A stretch of DNA of 6,333 nucleotides from Ramlibacter sp. (lineage in GTDB: Bacteria > Pseudomonadota > Gammaproteobacteria > Burkholderiales > Burkholderiaceae_C): NCBI GenBank assembly GCA_028292185.1, contig JAQGMT010000208.1, forward strand, positions 1-6,333. Reading direction: 5' to 3'. How positions within the stretch are numbered: the first letter of the stretch is position 1; each line of letters starts with the position of its first letter. The notes under the pieces are model-generated. The model ran no database searches, had not been told where the DNA came from, and was given only the letters and a program-made list of their open reading frames with translations. Both the position numbers and the translations under genes were made by a program. Shown piece after piece: positions 1 through 5,000 of the stretch.

Positions 1-272
1 AGTTGCACCACTGGGATGCTCATGAACATTCGCACCTCGGCAGCCCAGGGACAAAGCCCTACGGCAACGGCGTCGTCCTGTGGTTCATGTCCGAAGCAGT
101 CGAGCAAGACTTCGAGCGTGCGGTTCAAGCAGGCGCCGAGGTGCTCGAACCGATCAAGGTCAACCCCCTGGCGAACCACCTGGAGTTCTGGCTTCGGGAG
201 CCAAACGGCTATGTGGTCGTCGTTGCCGGCCCGTACGGTCAGCTCGGCGCGTTCGCCGAGAATGCCGCCTGA
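1..272 (+). CDS. VOC/glyoxalase family protein, 5'-truncated
   Basis: This is the C-terminal part, about 89 residues, of a vicinal oxygen chelate (VOC) superfamily protein. The reading frame is open to the left edge, so the true start lies outside the window; the TTG at 3-5 is unlikely to be it. The visible part has the typical last beta-alpha-beta-beta module. A strand (NGVVLWF) is followed by a helix leading to an AGAEVLEP segment, then an ANHLEFWLREPNGYVVVVAG block that usually carries the terminal acidic metal-ligand position and the Asn/Asp-Gly-Tyr turn. VOC proteins include glyoxalases, dioxygenases and antibiotic-binding proteins; nothing here fixes the substrate. A YCII-like gene starts 24 nt downstream with a strong Shine-Dalgarno, which suggests co-transcription. 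VOC and YCII genes are often neighbours in proteobacteria. Family assignment is fairly sure; function is unknown. Confidence 0.82.
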   Translation, partial: LHHWDAHEHSHLGSPGTKPYGNGVVLWFMSEAVEQDFERAVQAGAEVLEPIKVNPLANHLEFWLREPNGYVVVVAGPYGQLGAFAENAA

Positions 273-296
273 CCCTCCATTCCCAGGAGGAGCGCC

Positions 297-638
297 ATGG
301 CCAAATACCTGATCTCTTTTCCAAGCGCGGCAATGGTTGTGCCCGATGGCGAATTGGGAGCGGTAGGCCGCGACGCGCGTGCTGTGATCGATGAGGCGAA
401 AGCCGCCGGTGTTTACGTCTTCGCCGGCGGAATCGACGAAGGCGTACCGCCCGTGCTCGTCTCTGCCGACGGCACGGTTGCAATGGGCGGCTATCCTTGG
501 GCACCCACGCTCGATGGGGGCTTCACGGTGTTGGAATTGCCTTCGCGCGACGAGGCAGTCGCGTGGGCGGCGCGTATCGCCAAAGCCTGTCGATGCGGCC
601 AGGAATTGCGCGTCTTCGGGATCGACCCACAGTCGTAG
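297..638 (+). CDS. YCII-related (DGPF-type) domain protein
   Basis: The 113-residue product matches the short YCII/DGPF family, small ferredoxin-like alpha-beta proteins of mostly unknown function. It opens with the family-typical MAKYLISFPSAAM strand. A helix leading into AAGVYVFAGGI follows, then a VPPVLVSADGTV hairpin, the characteristic LDGGFTVLELPSRDEA segment and a final helix (AVAWAARIAKACRCGQELR). Full length is normal for the family. The ATG at 297 is preceded by AGGAGGAG at 285-292, a near-ideal ribosome binding site, and the start at 297 keeps the whole domain. It lies 24 nt after a VOC gene and 19 nt before dfrB, so the three may form one transcript. No attC-like site separates it from dfrB. 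Some family members are proposed to be stress or metabolite enzymes; no specific activity can be assigned here. Confidence 0.87.
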   Translation: MAKYLISFPSAAMVVPDGELGAVGRDARAVIDEAKAAGVYVFAGGIDEGVPPVLVSADGTVAMGGYPWAPTLDGGFTVLELPSRDEAVAWAARIAKACRCGQELRVFGIDPQS

Positions 639-657
639 CTTTCACAAAAGGTTCAAT

Positions 658-894
658 ATGGAACAGCGTAGCGTTGCCGTCGGAGCTTCAGACGATCATC
701 AGTTTCAACCGCCATTTCGGGCGACGTTTGGGTTGGGAGAACGCGTCCGCAAAAAGTCGGGCGCCGCGTGGCAGGGCCGTATCGTCGGCTGGTACAGCAC
801 GAAACTGACGCCAGAGGGCTACGCCGTCGAGTCCGAAGCACACCCAGGCTCGGTGCAGATTTACCCGGTCGCAGCGCTTGAGCGCGTGGCCTAA
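658..894 (+). CDS. dfrB: Type B (R67-like) dihydrofolate reductase, trimethoprim-insensitive family
   Basis: The 78-residue protein has the same length as plasmid R67 DHFR and aligns to it without gaps from about residue 22. DfrB enzymes are SH3-like homotetramers with one central pore; they reduce dihydrofolate with NADPH and are intrinsically insensitive to trimethoprim. The R67 hallmarks are present in R67 numbering: K32 in RVRKKSGAAWQG, W38, W45-Y46 in VGWY, and the active-site tetrad V66-Q67-I68-Y69 (GSVQIYP). Residues 1-21 diverge from the DfrB proteins I know; in R67 the first 16 or so are disordered and dispensable. Position 47 is Ser (codon AGC) where the DfrB variants I recall have Cys. 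The start at 658 is chosen over an in-frame extension to 391 because AAAAGG at 646-651 is well placed and the length is canonical. The stop codon overlaps the R'' core of an attC site, as in integron cassettes. The family call is very secure; resistance activity is inferred. Confidence 0.96.
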   Translation: MEQRSVAVGASDDHQFQPPFRATFGLGERVRKKSGAAWQGRIVGWYSTKLTPEGYAVESEAHPGSVQIYPVAALERVA

Positions 895-957
895 CCCTTC
901 AATCGAGAGTAAGTGCCCCGGCGAGCCGGGTCACGCCCCTCATCTCAAACGTCAGGC
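889..957 (+). other. attC: Integron attC recombination site of the dfrB cassette
   Basis: This 69-bp imperfect palindrome directly follows dfrB. The left core GCCTAAC (889-895) fits RYYYAAC and contains the dfrB stop codon. The right core GTCAGGC (951-957) is GTTRRRY with one change (T to C) and pairs with the left core at 6 of 7 positions. Inside, GTGCCCCGG (913-921) pairs with CCGGGTCAC (926-934) at 8 of 9 positions around a CGAG loop. Weaker complementarity between about 898-907 and 940-950 fits the L''/L' boxes. Size, layout and position are those of a genuine attC, which an integron integrase recombines in its folded bottom-strand form. The expected crossover is between G951 and T952. 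The substitution in the right core may lower its efficiency. Confidence 0.85.
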
Positions 958-978
958 CACATACACATGGCTGACGCG

Positions 979-1392
979 CTACATCGCCGGCGGTGGTTGT
1001 CCCTCCATCTGCGGCAACTTCGCGTCAATGCAGGCCCAGGATGGCGCGCTGGACGTCCAGATGGTCATCGCAGGACTGGCGAGATTCGGGTCGTCGAATG
1101 TCCCGGCTCGAACAAAGATCAGGTGTGGCCGGGCCTCGGCCTCGCTGAACAGCGGTGTGCCGCACGCGCCGCAGAAACGACGGTGCATTCGATTGCCGCT
1201 GTCTGCGATGCTCGCAAAGTCACGTGTTTCTCCCGTAACCTTGAACGCCGCCGTGCGAAAGCAGGCGCCAACCGTTCCGCTGCCTGCACCCAAGTACTGA
1301 CAGTCCCGGCACCAACAAACGCGCGTAACGACTGGCGGCTCCAAGCTTTCCCAGCGAACCGCACCGCAGAGGCACCTGCCAGTTATTGTCAT
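979..1392 (-). CDS. GFA-fold (CENP-V/GFA domain) zinc-binding protein
   Basis: The 137-residue minus-strand product belongs to the GFA family, named for glutathione-dependent formaldehyde-activating enzyme, though most short members have no proven substrate. The zinc-ligand pattern is complete: CLC at residues 7-9 in TGRCLCGAVRW, CWCRDC at 26-31, and FCGACG with Cys74 and Cys77. The fold-typical FKVTGE strand and GTPLF motif are also present. The start ATG (complement of 1390-1392) has GGAG upstream at a normal distance; an in-frame extension to 1635 has no family similarity and crosses a transposase remnant. The gene points against its neighbours and begins downstream of the dfrB attC, so it could be an inverted-orientation cassette gene. 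No promoter was recognised. Family is secure; a role in formaldehyde handling is only a possibility. Confidence 0.9.
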   Translation of the reverse strand: MTITGRCLCGAVRWESLEPPVVTRVCWCRDCQYLGAGSGTVGACFRTAAFKVTGETRDFASIADSGNRMHRRFCGACGTPLFSEAEARPHLIFVRAGTFDDPNLASPAMTIWTSSAPSWACIDAKLPQMEGQPPPAM

Positions 1393-1450
1393 CGTTCGCT
1401 CCAAAGTCCAAAAGCGGGGAAGGCCCAGCCCACAGATCTTACCGTCGGCG

Positions 1451-1534
1451 TCAACGCTGCCTTTGCGGCGCCGCAGGACCGCTGGCAAGGGCGTTCTTGG
1501 CAAGATCGATTCCCACAGTGACAATGGCCACCGA
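1451..1534 (-). pseudogene. Remnant of IS110/IS1111-family transposase N-terminus
   Basis: Read on the minus strand, this stretch encodes SVAIVTVGIDLAKNALA, closely resembling the N-terminus of IS110-family transposases, where VGIDLAKN supplies the first catalytic Asp of the DEDD domain. The frame reaches a stop after about 27 residues. A shifted frame just beyond reads GSVDADGK, similar to the next expected block (HGVDxxGK), so a small indel is likely. The rest of the transposase and the element ends are missing. It sits between the GFA gene and DUF1272, where a cassette attC might have been expected. IS1111-type elements that target attC sites are known, but that link is inference here. Confidence 0.6.
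1493..1528 (+). repeat. Direct repeat copy 1 (transposase-derived)
   Basis: This copy shares two 13-nt blocks, TTGGCAAGATCGA and CAGTGACAATGGC, separated by 6 nt, with 3399-3435. A GTTC also precedes both copies, with one indel. Copy 1 lies within the IS110-like transposase remnant and keeps the GIDLAK reading on the minus strand. Confidence 0.7.
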
Positions 1535-1558
1535 CTTCCCCTTCCAACGAGTTGATGA

Positions 1559-1867
1559 ATGCTTGAACTCAGACCGACCTGCGAGAACTGCAACAAGGCG
1601 TTGCCTCCCGACTCGCTTGAAGCGCGCATCTGCACCTACGAGTGCACGTTCTGCGTCGCGTGTGTCGATAACGTCCTGGAGAACGTCTGCCCGAACTGCG
1701 GCGGCGGATTTGTTCCCAGACCGATCAGGCCTTCGAAGAACTGGAAAGGTGACAACTTCCTTGGTAAGGACCCTGCGAGTACCAAGGTCAAGCACAGGCC
1801 AGTTGATCCGGCAGTTCATGCGCGCTTCTCGGCCGCAATCAAAACCATACCGCCTGACCAACGATAG
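1559..1867 (+). CDS. DUF1272 small zinc-ribbon-like protein
   Basis: The 102-residue product matches DUF1272, small cytoplasmic proteins of unknown function with a compact cysteine-rich N-terminal half. The ligands are CENC (residues 8-11), an ICTYECTFCVAC cluster and CPNCGGG, consistent with one or two structural zinc sites. The C-terminal half has the family tail, including PASTKVKHRPVDPAVHARF and a terminal IPPDQR. The ATG at 1559 gives MLELRPTCENC, the usual family start; the ribosome binding site is weak. An overlapping ATG at 1555 in another frame stops after three codons. It lies just downstream of a decayed transposase fragment. DUF1272 genes are usually monocistronic orphans, which fits a cassette-like setting. 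Family call is secure; function is unknown. Confidence 0.9.
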   Translation: MLELRPTCENCNKALPPDSLEARICTYECTFCVACVDNVLENVCPNCGGGFVPRPIRPSKNWKGDNFLGKDPASTKVKHRPVDPAVHARFSAAIKTIPPDQR

Positions 1868-1915
1868 GAGCGCGTCAATGCAACACGCGAATTCCAGAAC
1901 ACGGCAAGGCCTTGA

Positions 1916-2161
1916 ATGGCTGCAGTGAGCAAAGTTCTTGCATCCTTCGAAGATCGGTTCGGGTCTCAATGCGTGGATATCTTCGTTCGCGAAGATGGCA
2001 CGTTCGGGTTCGAAGAGTTTCGAGGCGACTCAGATGGGAACGGCCGCTGGCAGTCGCTGGGCAAGTACTCTCAGCTCTCCTTCAGCTCGGGCGAAGAGAC
2101 GCTCCTCGAGGCCAAGCAACGTGTTGTGTGGCTCGAGAACACCGGTCCGTGGCGTTGGTAA
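1916..2161 (+). CDS. 81-aa hypothetical protein, beta-rich, Trp-rich C-terminus
   Basis: I do not assign this to a named domain. The 81-residue product is acidic to neutral, has no signal peptide or membrane segment, and appears mostly beta: DIFVREDGTFGFEEFRGD, then a WQSLGKYSQLSFSSGEETL stretch, an EAKQRVVWL helix or strand, and a terminal GPWRW. Similar short proteins with an FEEFRxD motif are, as I recall, common in proteobacteria as orphan genes. The ATG at 1916 has AAGG at 1906-1909. Codon use matches the neighbours, and the frame ends cleanly before a candidate degenerate attC site. It does not overlap DUF1272 (48-nt gap). Coding status is likely; function is unknown. Confidence 0.72.
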   Translation: MAAVSKVLASFEDRFGSQCVDIFVREDGTFGFEEFRGDSDGNGRWQSLGKYSQLSFSSGEETLLEAKQRVVWLENTGPWRW

Positions 2162-2229
2162 ACAGCACACGGTCTCTCTCCTTCAAAAGGGGTGAGGGCA
2201 TAGCGTGCCGCTCCTGCCCGACGTTAGCT
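2157..2229 (+). other. Candidate degenerate attC-like site
   Basis: The stop of the 81-aa gene lies in GGTAAAC (2157-2163), a poor RYYYAAC match (5 of 7). GTTAGCT (2223-2229) is a 6 of 7 match to GTTRRRY. Between them, short complementary arms occur: GCAC near 2164 with GTGC near 2210, and CTCTCTCCTT with AGGGGTGAGGG around a short loop. Position (immediately 3' of a small ORF) and length (73 bp) suit a decayed attC, but the core boxes barely pair. Confidence 0.3.
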
Positions 2230-2232
2230 CCC

Positions 2233-2844
2233 ATGTCGCGCCACGCAGTTCTGGCCCTCGCTCTCGCATTCGTGTTGCTGCCCGCCTTCGGCGCGGGTGA
2301 CTCCGGCCAGGACGAGCAACTGATCCAGCAGTCTGACATTCCCAAAGACGCACCTCGTTTCGCGGACTATCCGGCCAAGCCATACGCTGGCGCAAACGCG
2401 GCGCCCGACGTCAGCAGCGACCCGCGTTCAAGCAGGTACCGGACGCAACTGAAGAATTGGGCCCGGGAGAAGCCCAATTTCGCGGGCCACTACATCCTCG
2501 CAACGTGGGGCTGCGGAACCGGCTGCACAGAAATTGCCGTCATCGACGCAATCACCGGGAAGGTGTTTCATCCGCCCGGCGCACGCACCAATCACATCGA
2601 GGATGTGGATCCCGAAGTGCTCGTGGAAGTCAGGGAGAACGAGCGTCGTGCGGACTTCGGCGCGTTGCGTTACCGTGCTGACAGCCGTCTGCTGATTTTG
2701 TTTGGAGCCCCGGAGGGGCGAGCAGACAATCAGGGGATTTCATATTTCGTTTGGGAGGACGAGCGGCTGAACAGAGTGCGTTTTGTTGGAAAGGGTCCAT
2801 CTCTGCCGATGCCTCGCGCGTCATCTTCAAACCGTGCCCGATGA
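2233..2844 (+). CDS. 203-aa secreted or periplasmic hypothetical protein
   Basis: The product starts with a clear Sec-type signal peptide: MSRHAVLALALAFVLLPAFGAG, with predicted cleavage near residue 20-22. The mature region has a conserved-looking core, NFAGHYILATWGCGTGC, with Cys94 and Cys98 probably disulfide-bonded in the periplasm. Further blocks include IAVIDAITGKVFHPP, then ADFGALRYRADSRLLILFG and GISYFVWEDERLNRV. I recognise this architecture from uncharacterised proteobacterial proteins but cannot name a function; the fold looks like a beta-sheet domain. The ATG at 2233 is chosen over an in-frame extension to 1912, because the extension overlaps the 81-aa gene and would bury the signal peptide. 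No good Shine-Dalgarno is visible. It starts 3 nt after the candidate attC core. The last about 10 residues (PRASSSNRAR) are low complexity. Confidence 0.82.
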   Translation: MSRHAVLALALAFVLLPAFGAGDSGQDEQLIQQSDIPKDAPRFADYPAKPYAGANAAPDVSSDPRSSRYRTQLKNWAREKPNFAGHYILATWGCGTGCTEIAVIDAITGKVFHPPGARTNHIEDVDPEVLVEVRENERRADFGALRYRADSRLLILFGAPEGRADNQGISYFVWEDERLNRVRFVGKGPSLPMPRASSSNRAR

Positions 2845-2880
2845 ACGCCCGCACCGTGTCTACGGCGCTCGGGGTGGGTG
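2844..2880 (+). other. GC-rich hairpin after the secreted-protein gene (terminator or attC remnant)
   Basis: ACGCCCGCACCG (2844-2855) pairs with CGGGGTGGGTGT (2869-2880) at 11 of 12 positions, counting G-T pairs, around a 13-nt loop. It begins at the last base of the stop codon. No T-run follows, so it is not a standard intrinsic terminator. GTCGGAC (2880-2886) is one mismatch from GTTRRRY, with the same T-to-C change as in the dfrB attC, but the partner box GATGAAC pairs poorly. Confidence 0.4.
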
Positions 2881-2940
2881 TCGGACTTGTCGCGTGGCAG
2901 CATCCAATCTGACTTTCCAAACCCTTCCTTCACCTGCATC

Positions 2941-3300
2941 ATGACCACCACACTTGCCTGGCTTTTGTTCGCACTGGGGATGGGGCACATCGGCTACGCC
3001 TTCGTCAAGTTCCGCACCCCGTTGTTCGATGGCATATCCGCCGGGGTCATTGGCCAGTTTGGTTCACCGGAGATCAGGCGCACCGCTTTCTGGTTTGCCA
3101 TGTTCGGCCCGCTGCTCATGCTCGCCGGCCAAGTCGCCGTGCACGCAGCCGCAGCAGGTGACCTGAGTCTTTATCGGATGGTTGGCTGGTACCTGCTTGC
3201 CGTCTCGATCGTGGGCCTTTTTGTGATTCCCAAGTCGCCCTTTTTGCTGGGGACCCTCATCTCGACGCTGATCGTCGCGGCAGGCTACGGAGTCATATGA
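2941..3300 (+). CDS. DUF6463-like small integral membrane protein
   Basis: The 119-residue product is a four-helix membrane protein. Hydrophobic segments lie at about residues 3-22 (LAWLLFALGMGHIGYAFVKF), 48-66, 79-96 and 98-117. The pattern of GHIGYAFVKFRTPL followed by RRTAFWFAMFGPLLMLAGQ, a WYLLAV helix, IPKSPFLLG and a final hydrophobic helix matches the DUF6463 family, inner-membrane proteins of unknown function. The ATG at 2941 is preferred over the in-frame GTG at 2878 because family members begin with the first transmembrane helix; the ribosome binding site is poor either way. The stop overlaps an ATG that opens only a 23-codon frame. It is flanked by GC hairpins on both sides and reads as another independent, cassette-sized gene. 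Confidence 0.8.
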   Translation: MTTTLAWLLFALGMGHIGYAFVKFRTPLFDGISAGVIGQFGSPEIRRTAFWFAMFGPLLMLAGQVAVHAAAAGDLSLYRMVGWYLLAVSIVGLFVIPKSPFLLGTLISTLIVAAGYGVI

Positions 3301-3317
3301 ACCTCAATCCAAGCCAG

Positions 3318-3339
3318 CCGCGGGCCGTTAAGGCCCCGG
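3318..3339 (+). other. GC-rich hairpin after DUF6463 gene
   Basis: CCGCGGGCC (3318-3326) pairs with GGCCCCGG (3332-3339) over 8 base pairs with one bulged C and a GTTAA loop, 18 nt after the stop codon. It lacks a T-tract. It may act as a weak or Rho-assisted terminator, or be a recombination-site remnant; the sequence does not decide. Confidence 0.4.
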
Positions 3340-3398
3340 ACATGCCGCTGCCGAAAAACCACCAGTAGCGCAGCCATCCAGGCGGGGGACCAAACCCC

Positions 3399-3435
3399 GT
3401 TCCTTGGCAAGATCGAATGGGGCAGTGACAATGGC
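3399..3435 (+). repeat. Direct repeat copy 2 (transposase-derived remnant)
   Basis: This is the second copy of the repeat at 1493-1528, in the same orientation, with two identical 13-nt blocks around a different 6-nt centre. On the minus strand it reads AIVTAPFDLAK, a decayed form of AIVTVGIDLAK, so it also looks like the start of an IS110-type transposase gene. No further transposase similarity was seen around it. The surrounding 3301-3524 interval contains no convincing gene. Confidence 0.62.
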
Positions 3436-3524
3436 GGGGGAGCCCTGACGGGCCCCGGCGATCACGCATCGGCGAGAGAAGGCAGCGTGACGCGCCGGAA
3501 TTCAACGCGCGATCGCGAGGCCCC

Positions 3525-4046
3525 ATGTCCGTCGAGGAATGCGAATTCCCATGTGCCAGCCAGCTGGATCGCCGCTGGGTGGAGGCCGCGTACTTTAGCG
3601 ATTCATACCGTGTGCCCTTGCTCGACACGCGCGCCACCGTCTGCGAGATCTTTTTCGCGATCTTCGGGCACCACCCAGCTTGGATGAAGCGCGTGCTGAT
3701 GGCCAGGAACGCCATCGCGCGCTGGTGCGGGCTCGATGCACCCACCGCCTCGGAGCTCGTCAACATCGAAGCCCGGAGCCGCTACAGCGTCGGCGACAAG
3801 ATCGGGGTGTGGCCCATTTTCGCGCTGAGCGAGACCGAACTCGTCGCCGGCCGCGACAACAAGCACCTGGACTTCAGGCTGTCCGTCGTCAAGGAAGCCG
3901 ACGGCGGCCATGGAAGTGTGGTCGTGTCCACGGTCTGCAGGGTGAACAACGTCTTCGGCCGCATCTACCTGCTCTTGATCATTCCGTTTCACCGCTGGGG
4001 CATGCAGATATTGTTGGCGAGGGCCATGGCGGCGGGCAGGCTGTGA
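3525..4046 (+). CDS. DUF2867 domain-containing protein
   Basis: The 173-residue product resembles stand-alone DUF2867 proteins; the same domain is also found fused to NAD(P)-binding reductase domains. Matching blocks are the N-terminal ADSYxV-like segment (SDSYRVPLLDTRATVCEIF), a helix GHHPAWMKRVLMARNAIARW, then SVGDKIGVWPIFALSETELVAG and DNKHLDFRLSVV, and a C-terminal GRIYLLLIIPFHRWGMQILLARAM helix-containing block. That last block is hydrophobic but belongs to the domain and is not a clear membrane anchor. The ATG at 3525 has GCGAGG at 3515-3520 and gives the expected length. Function is unknown; a role in binding a small hydrophobic ligand has been considered for similar folds but is not shown here. 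It follows 224 nt of gene-free DNA and is the last of the run of small orphan genes. Confidence 0.82.
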   Translation: MSVEECEFPCASQLDRRWVEAAYFSDSYRVPLLDTRATVCEIFFAIFGHHPAWMKRVLMARNAIARWCGLDAPTASELVNIEARSRYSVGDKIGVWPIFALSETELVAGRDNKHLDFRLSVVKEADGGHGSVVVSTVCRVNNVFGRIYLLLIIPFHRWGMQILLARAMAAGRL

Positions 4047-4171
4047 AAGCCGATGGCCGGGATTCCGATGCTCGCCTGGCGCTCATCGTGGCCTCATATG
4101 CATTTTGCGTCTCCTTGCCCCATGGTGGCGGTGGCTGATTGCTTCTGACAAGTCGCCAGCAGCCGACCCGG

Positions 4172-4177
4172 TATAAA
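4172..4177 (+). promoter_or_regulatory. Possible -10 element upstream of the substrate-binding protein gene
   Basis: TATAAA lies 41 nt before the ATG at 4219 in otherwise GC-rich DNA. The best -35-like hexamer, CTGACA at 4145-4150, is 21 nt away, too far for a standard sigma70 promoter. It could be a weak or activator-dependent promoter. The interval 4047-4218 contains no gene that I can support. Confidence 0.25.
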
Positions 4178-4218
4178 GTCATGCGCTCGGGCGACGGTCA
4201 AACGAAACGGAGATCACG

Positions 4219-4998
4219 ATGAAACGGTATCCCTTCATGAAGCACTCTTCACTGGCCGCAAGCGCCTCGGCGTTGGGCCTGGCATTGGCCATGTCGCCGA
4301 TGGCCGCCGCGCAGGCTGCGGAACTGCAGGTCCTGGCCGGTGGGGGGATCGCCGGGCCCATGCGCGAGCTCGCCTCGCAGTTCGAGACCGCCTCCGGCCA
4401 CAAGCTGGTGATCCGCTTCGGCACCACGCCCGAATTGATCAAGATGGCGACCGGCGGTCCGTTCGACCTGGCCGTTGTGCCGCGCGAGGTATTCAAGGAC
4501 ACCGGAGCGCAAGCGCAGTTCGTCTCGCCGCCCAATATCACCATCGCCCGTGTGGGTCTTGGCGTCGCGGTTCGTGCCGGCGCCCCCAGGCCGGACATCA
4601 GCACACCCGAAGCGCTGAAACAGGCGCTGCTGAAAGCCCAGTCCATTGCCACGACGCCGGCGAGCGCGGCGGGCGCGCAGGTCATGCGGGCGTTCGATGC
4701 GCTTGGCGTCGGCGATGCGATCAAAGCCAAGATCAAGCCGCAGCCCGGCCCGGCGCAAATCGTGGAAGCGGTGGCGAAAGGGGATGCGGAACTCGGCATT
4801 TTTCTGATCAACACGATCACCGCGCCCGGGCTCGATGTCGTCGGCCCGTTCCCCGCCGAACTCCAGCAGGAAATCGTATTCGACGCCGCGGTTGCCGCGA
4901 ACTCGAAAGACGCGCAAGCCGCCAAGGCGTTCATCAGCTTCCTGCAGACGCCCGCCGCCATCATGGTGATCAAGGCCAAAGGCATGAACCCGGGCTGA
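4219..4998 (+). CDS. ModA-like periplasmic substrate-binding protein
   Basis: The 259-residue product has a long Sec signal peptide: a KRYPFMKH basic start, an alanine-rich hydrophobic core, and predicted cleavage near AQA-AE at residues 33-34. A type II periplasmic binding domain of the SBP_bac_11/ModA group follows. Typical elements are ELQVLAGGGIAGPMRELASQFE (first strand and helix), a GPFDLAVVPREV hinge block, RVGLGVAVRAGAP, the STPEALKQALLKAQSIA segment, and the AKGDAELGIFLIN and AAKAFISFLQTPAA C-terminal motifs. Such proteins deliver oxyanions such as molybdate or tungstate to ABC importers, but many related orphans bind other ligands, so the substrate is open. The ATG at 4219 has CGGAG at 4208-4212; an internal ATG at 4237 is a possible alternative start. 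No permease or ATPase gene is visible. A small anchored protein follows after 2 nt. Confidence 0.88.
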   Translation: MKRYPFMKHSSLAASASALGLALAMSPMAAAQAAELQVLAGGGIAGPMRELASQFETASGHKLVIRFGTTPELIKMATGGPFDLAVVPREVFKDTGAQAQFVSPPNITIARVGLGVAVRAGAPRPDISTPEALKQALLKAQSIATTPASAAGAQVMRAFDALGVGDAIKAKIKPQPGPAQIVEAVAKGDAELGIFLINTITAPGLDVVGPFPAELQQEIVFDAAVAANSKDAQAAKAFISFLQTPAAIMVIKAKGMNPG

Positions 4999-5000
4999 GG

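Noticed and set aside
633..657. Possible left cassette boundary before dfrB (GTCGTAG or GTTCAAT)
   Set aside because: Both deviate from GTTRRRY at two or more positions and have no palindromic partner.
391..894. In-frame upstream extension of dfrB to 167 residues
   Set aside because: The extension overlaps the YCII gene in another frame and shows no family similarity. DfrB is 78 residues, and a good ribosome binding site precedes 658.
1393..1635. N-terminal extension of the GFA protein on the minus strand
   Set aside because: The extension reads through the transposase remnant and into DUF1272 antisense, while GFA homology begins exactly at the Met at 1392.
1912..2844. 310-residue reading frame covering the 81-aa and 203-aa genes
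   Set aside because: The first 107 codons lie over the 81-aa gene and have biased Arg/Ser-rich composition. The signal peptide begins at 2233, so the true start is there.
3297..3368. 23-codon frame overlapping the DUF6463 stop codon (ATGA)
   Set aside because: It is very short and Pro-rich, has no ribosome binding site of its own beyond the coupling, and runs through a GC hairpin. Coding is not supported.
3603..3992. 129-residue minus-strand frame opposite DUF2867
   Set aside because: It has no recognisable domain, and the plus strand carries the family signature.
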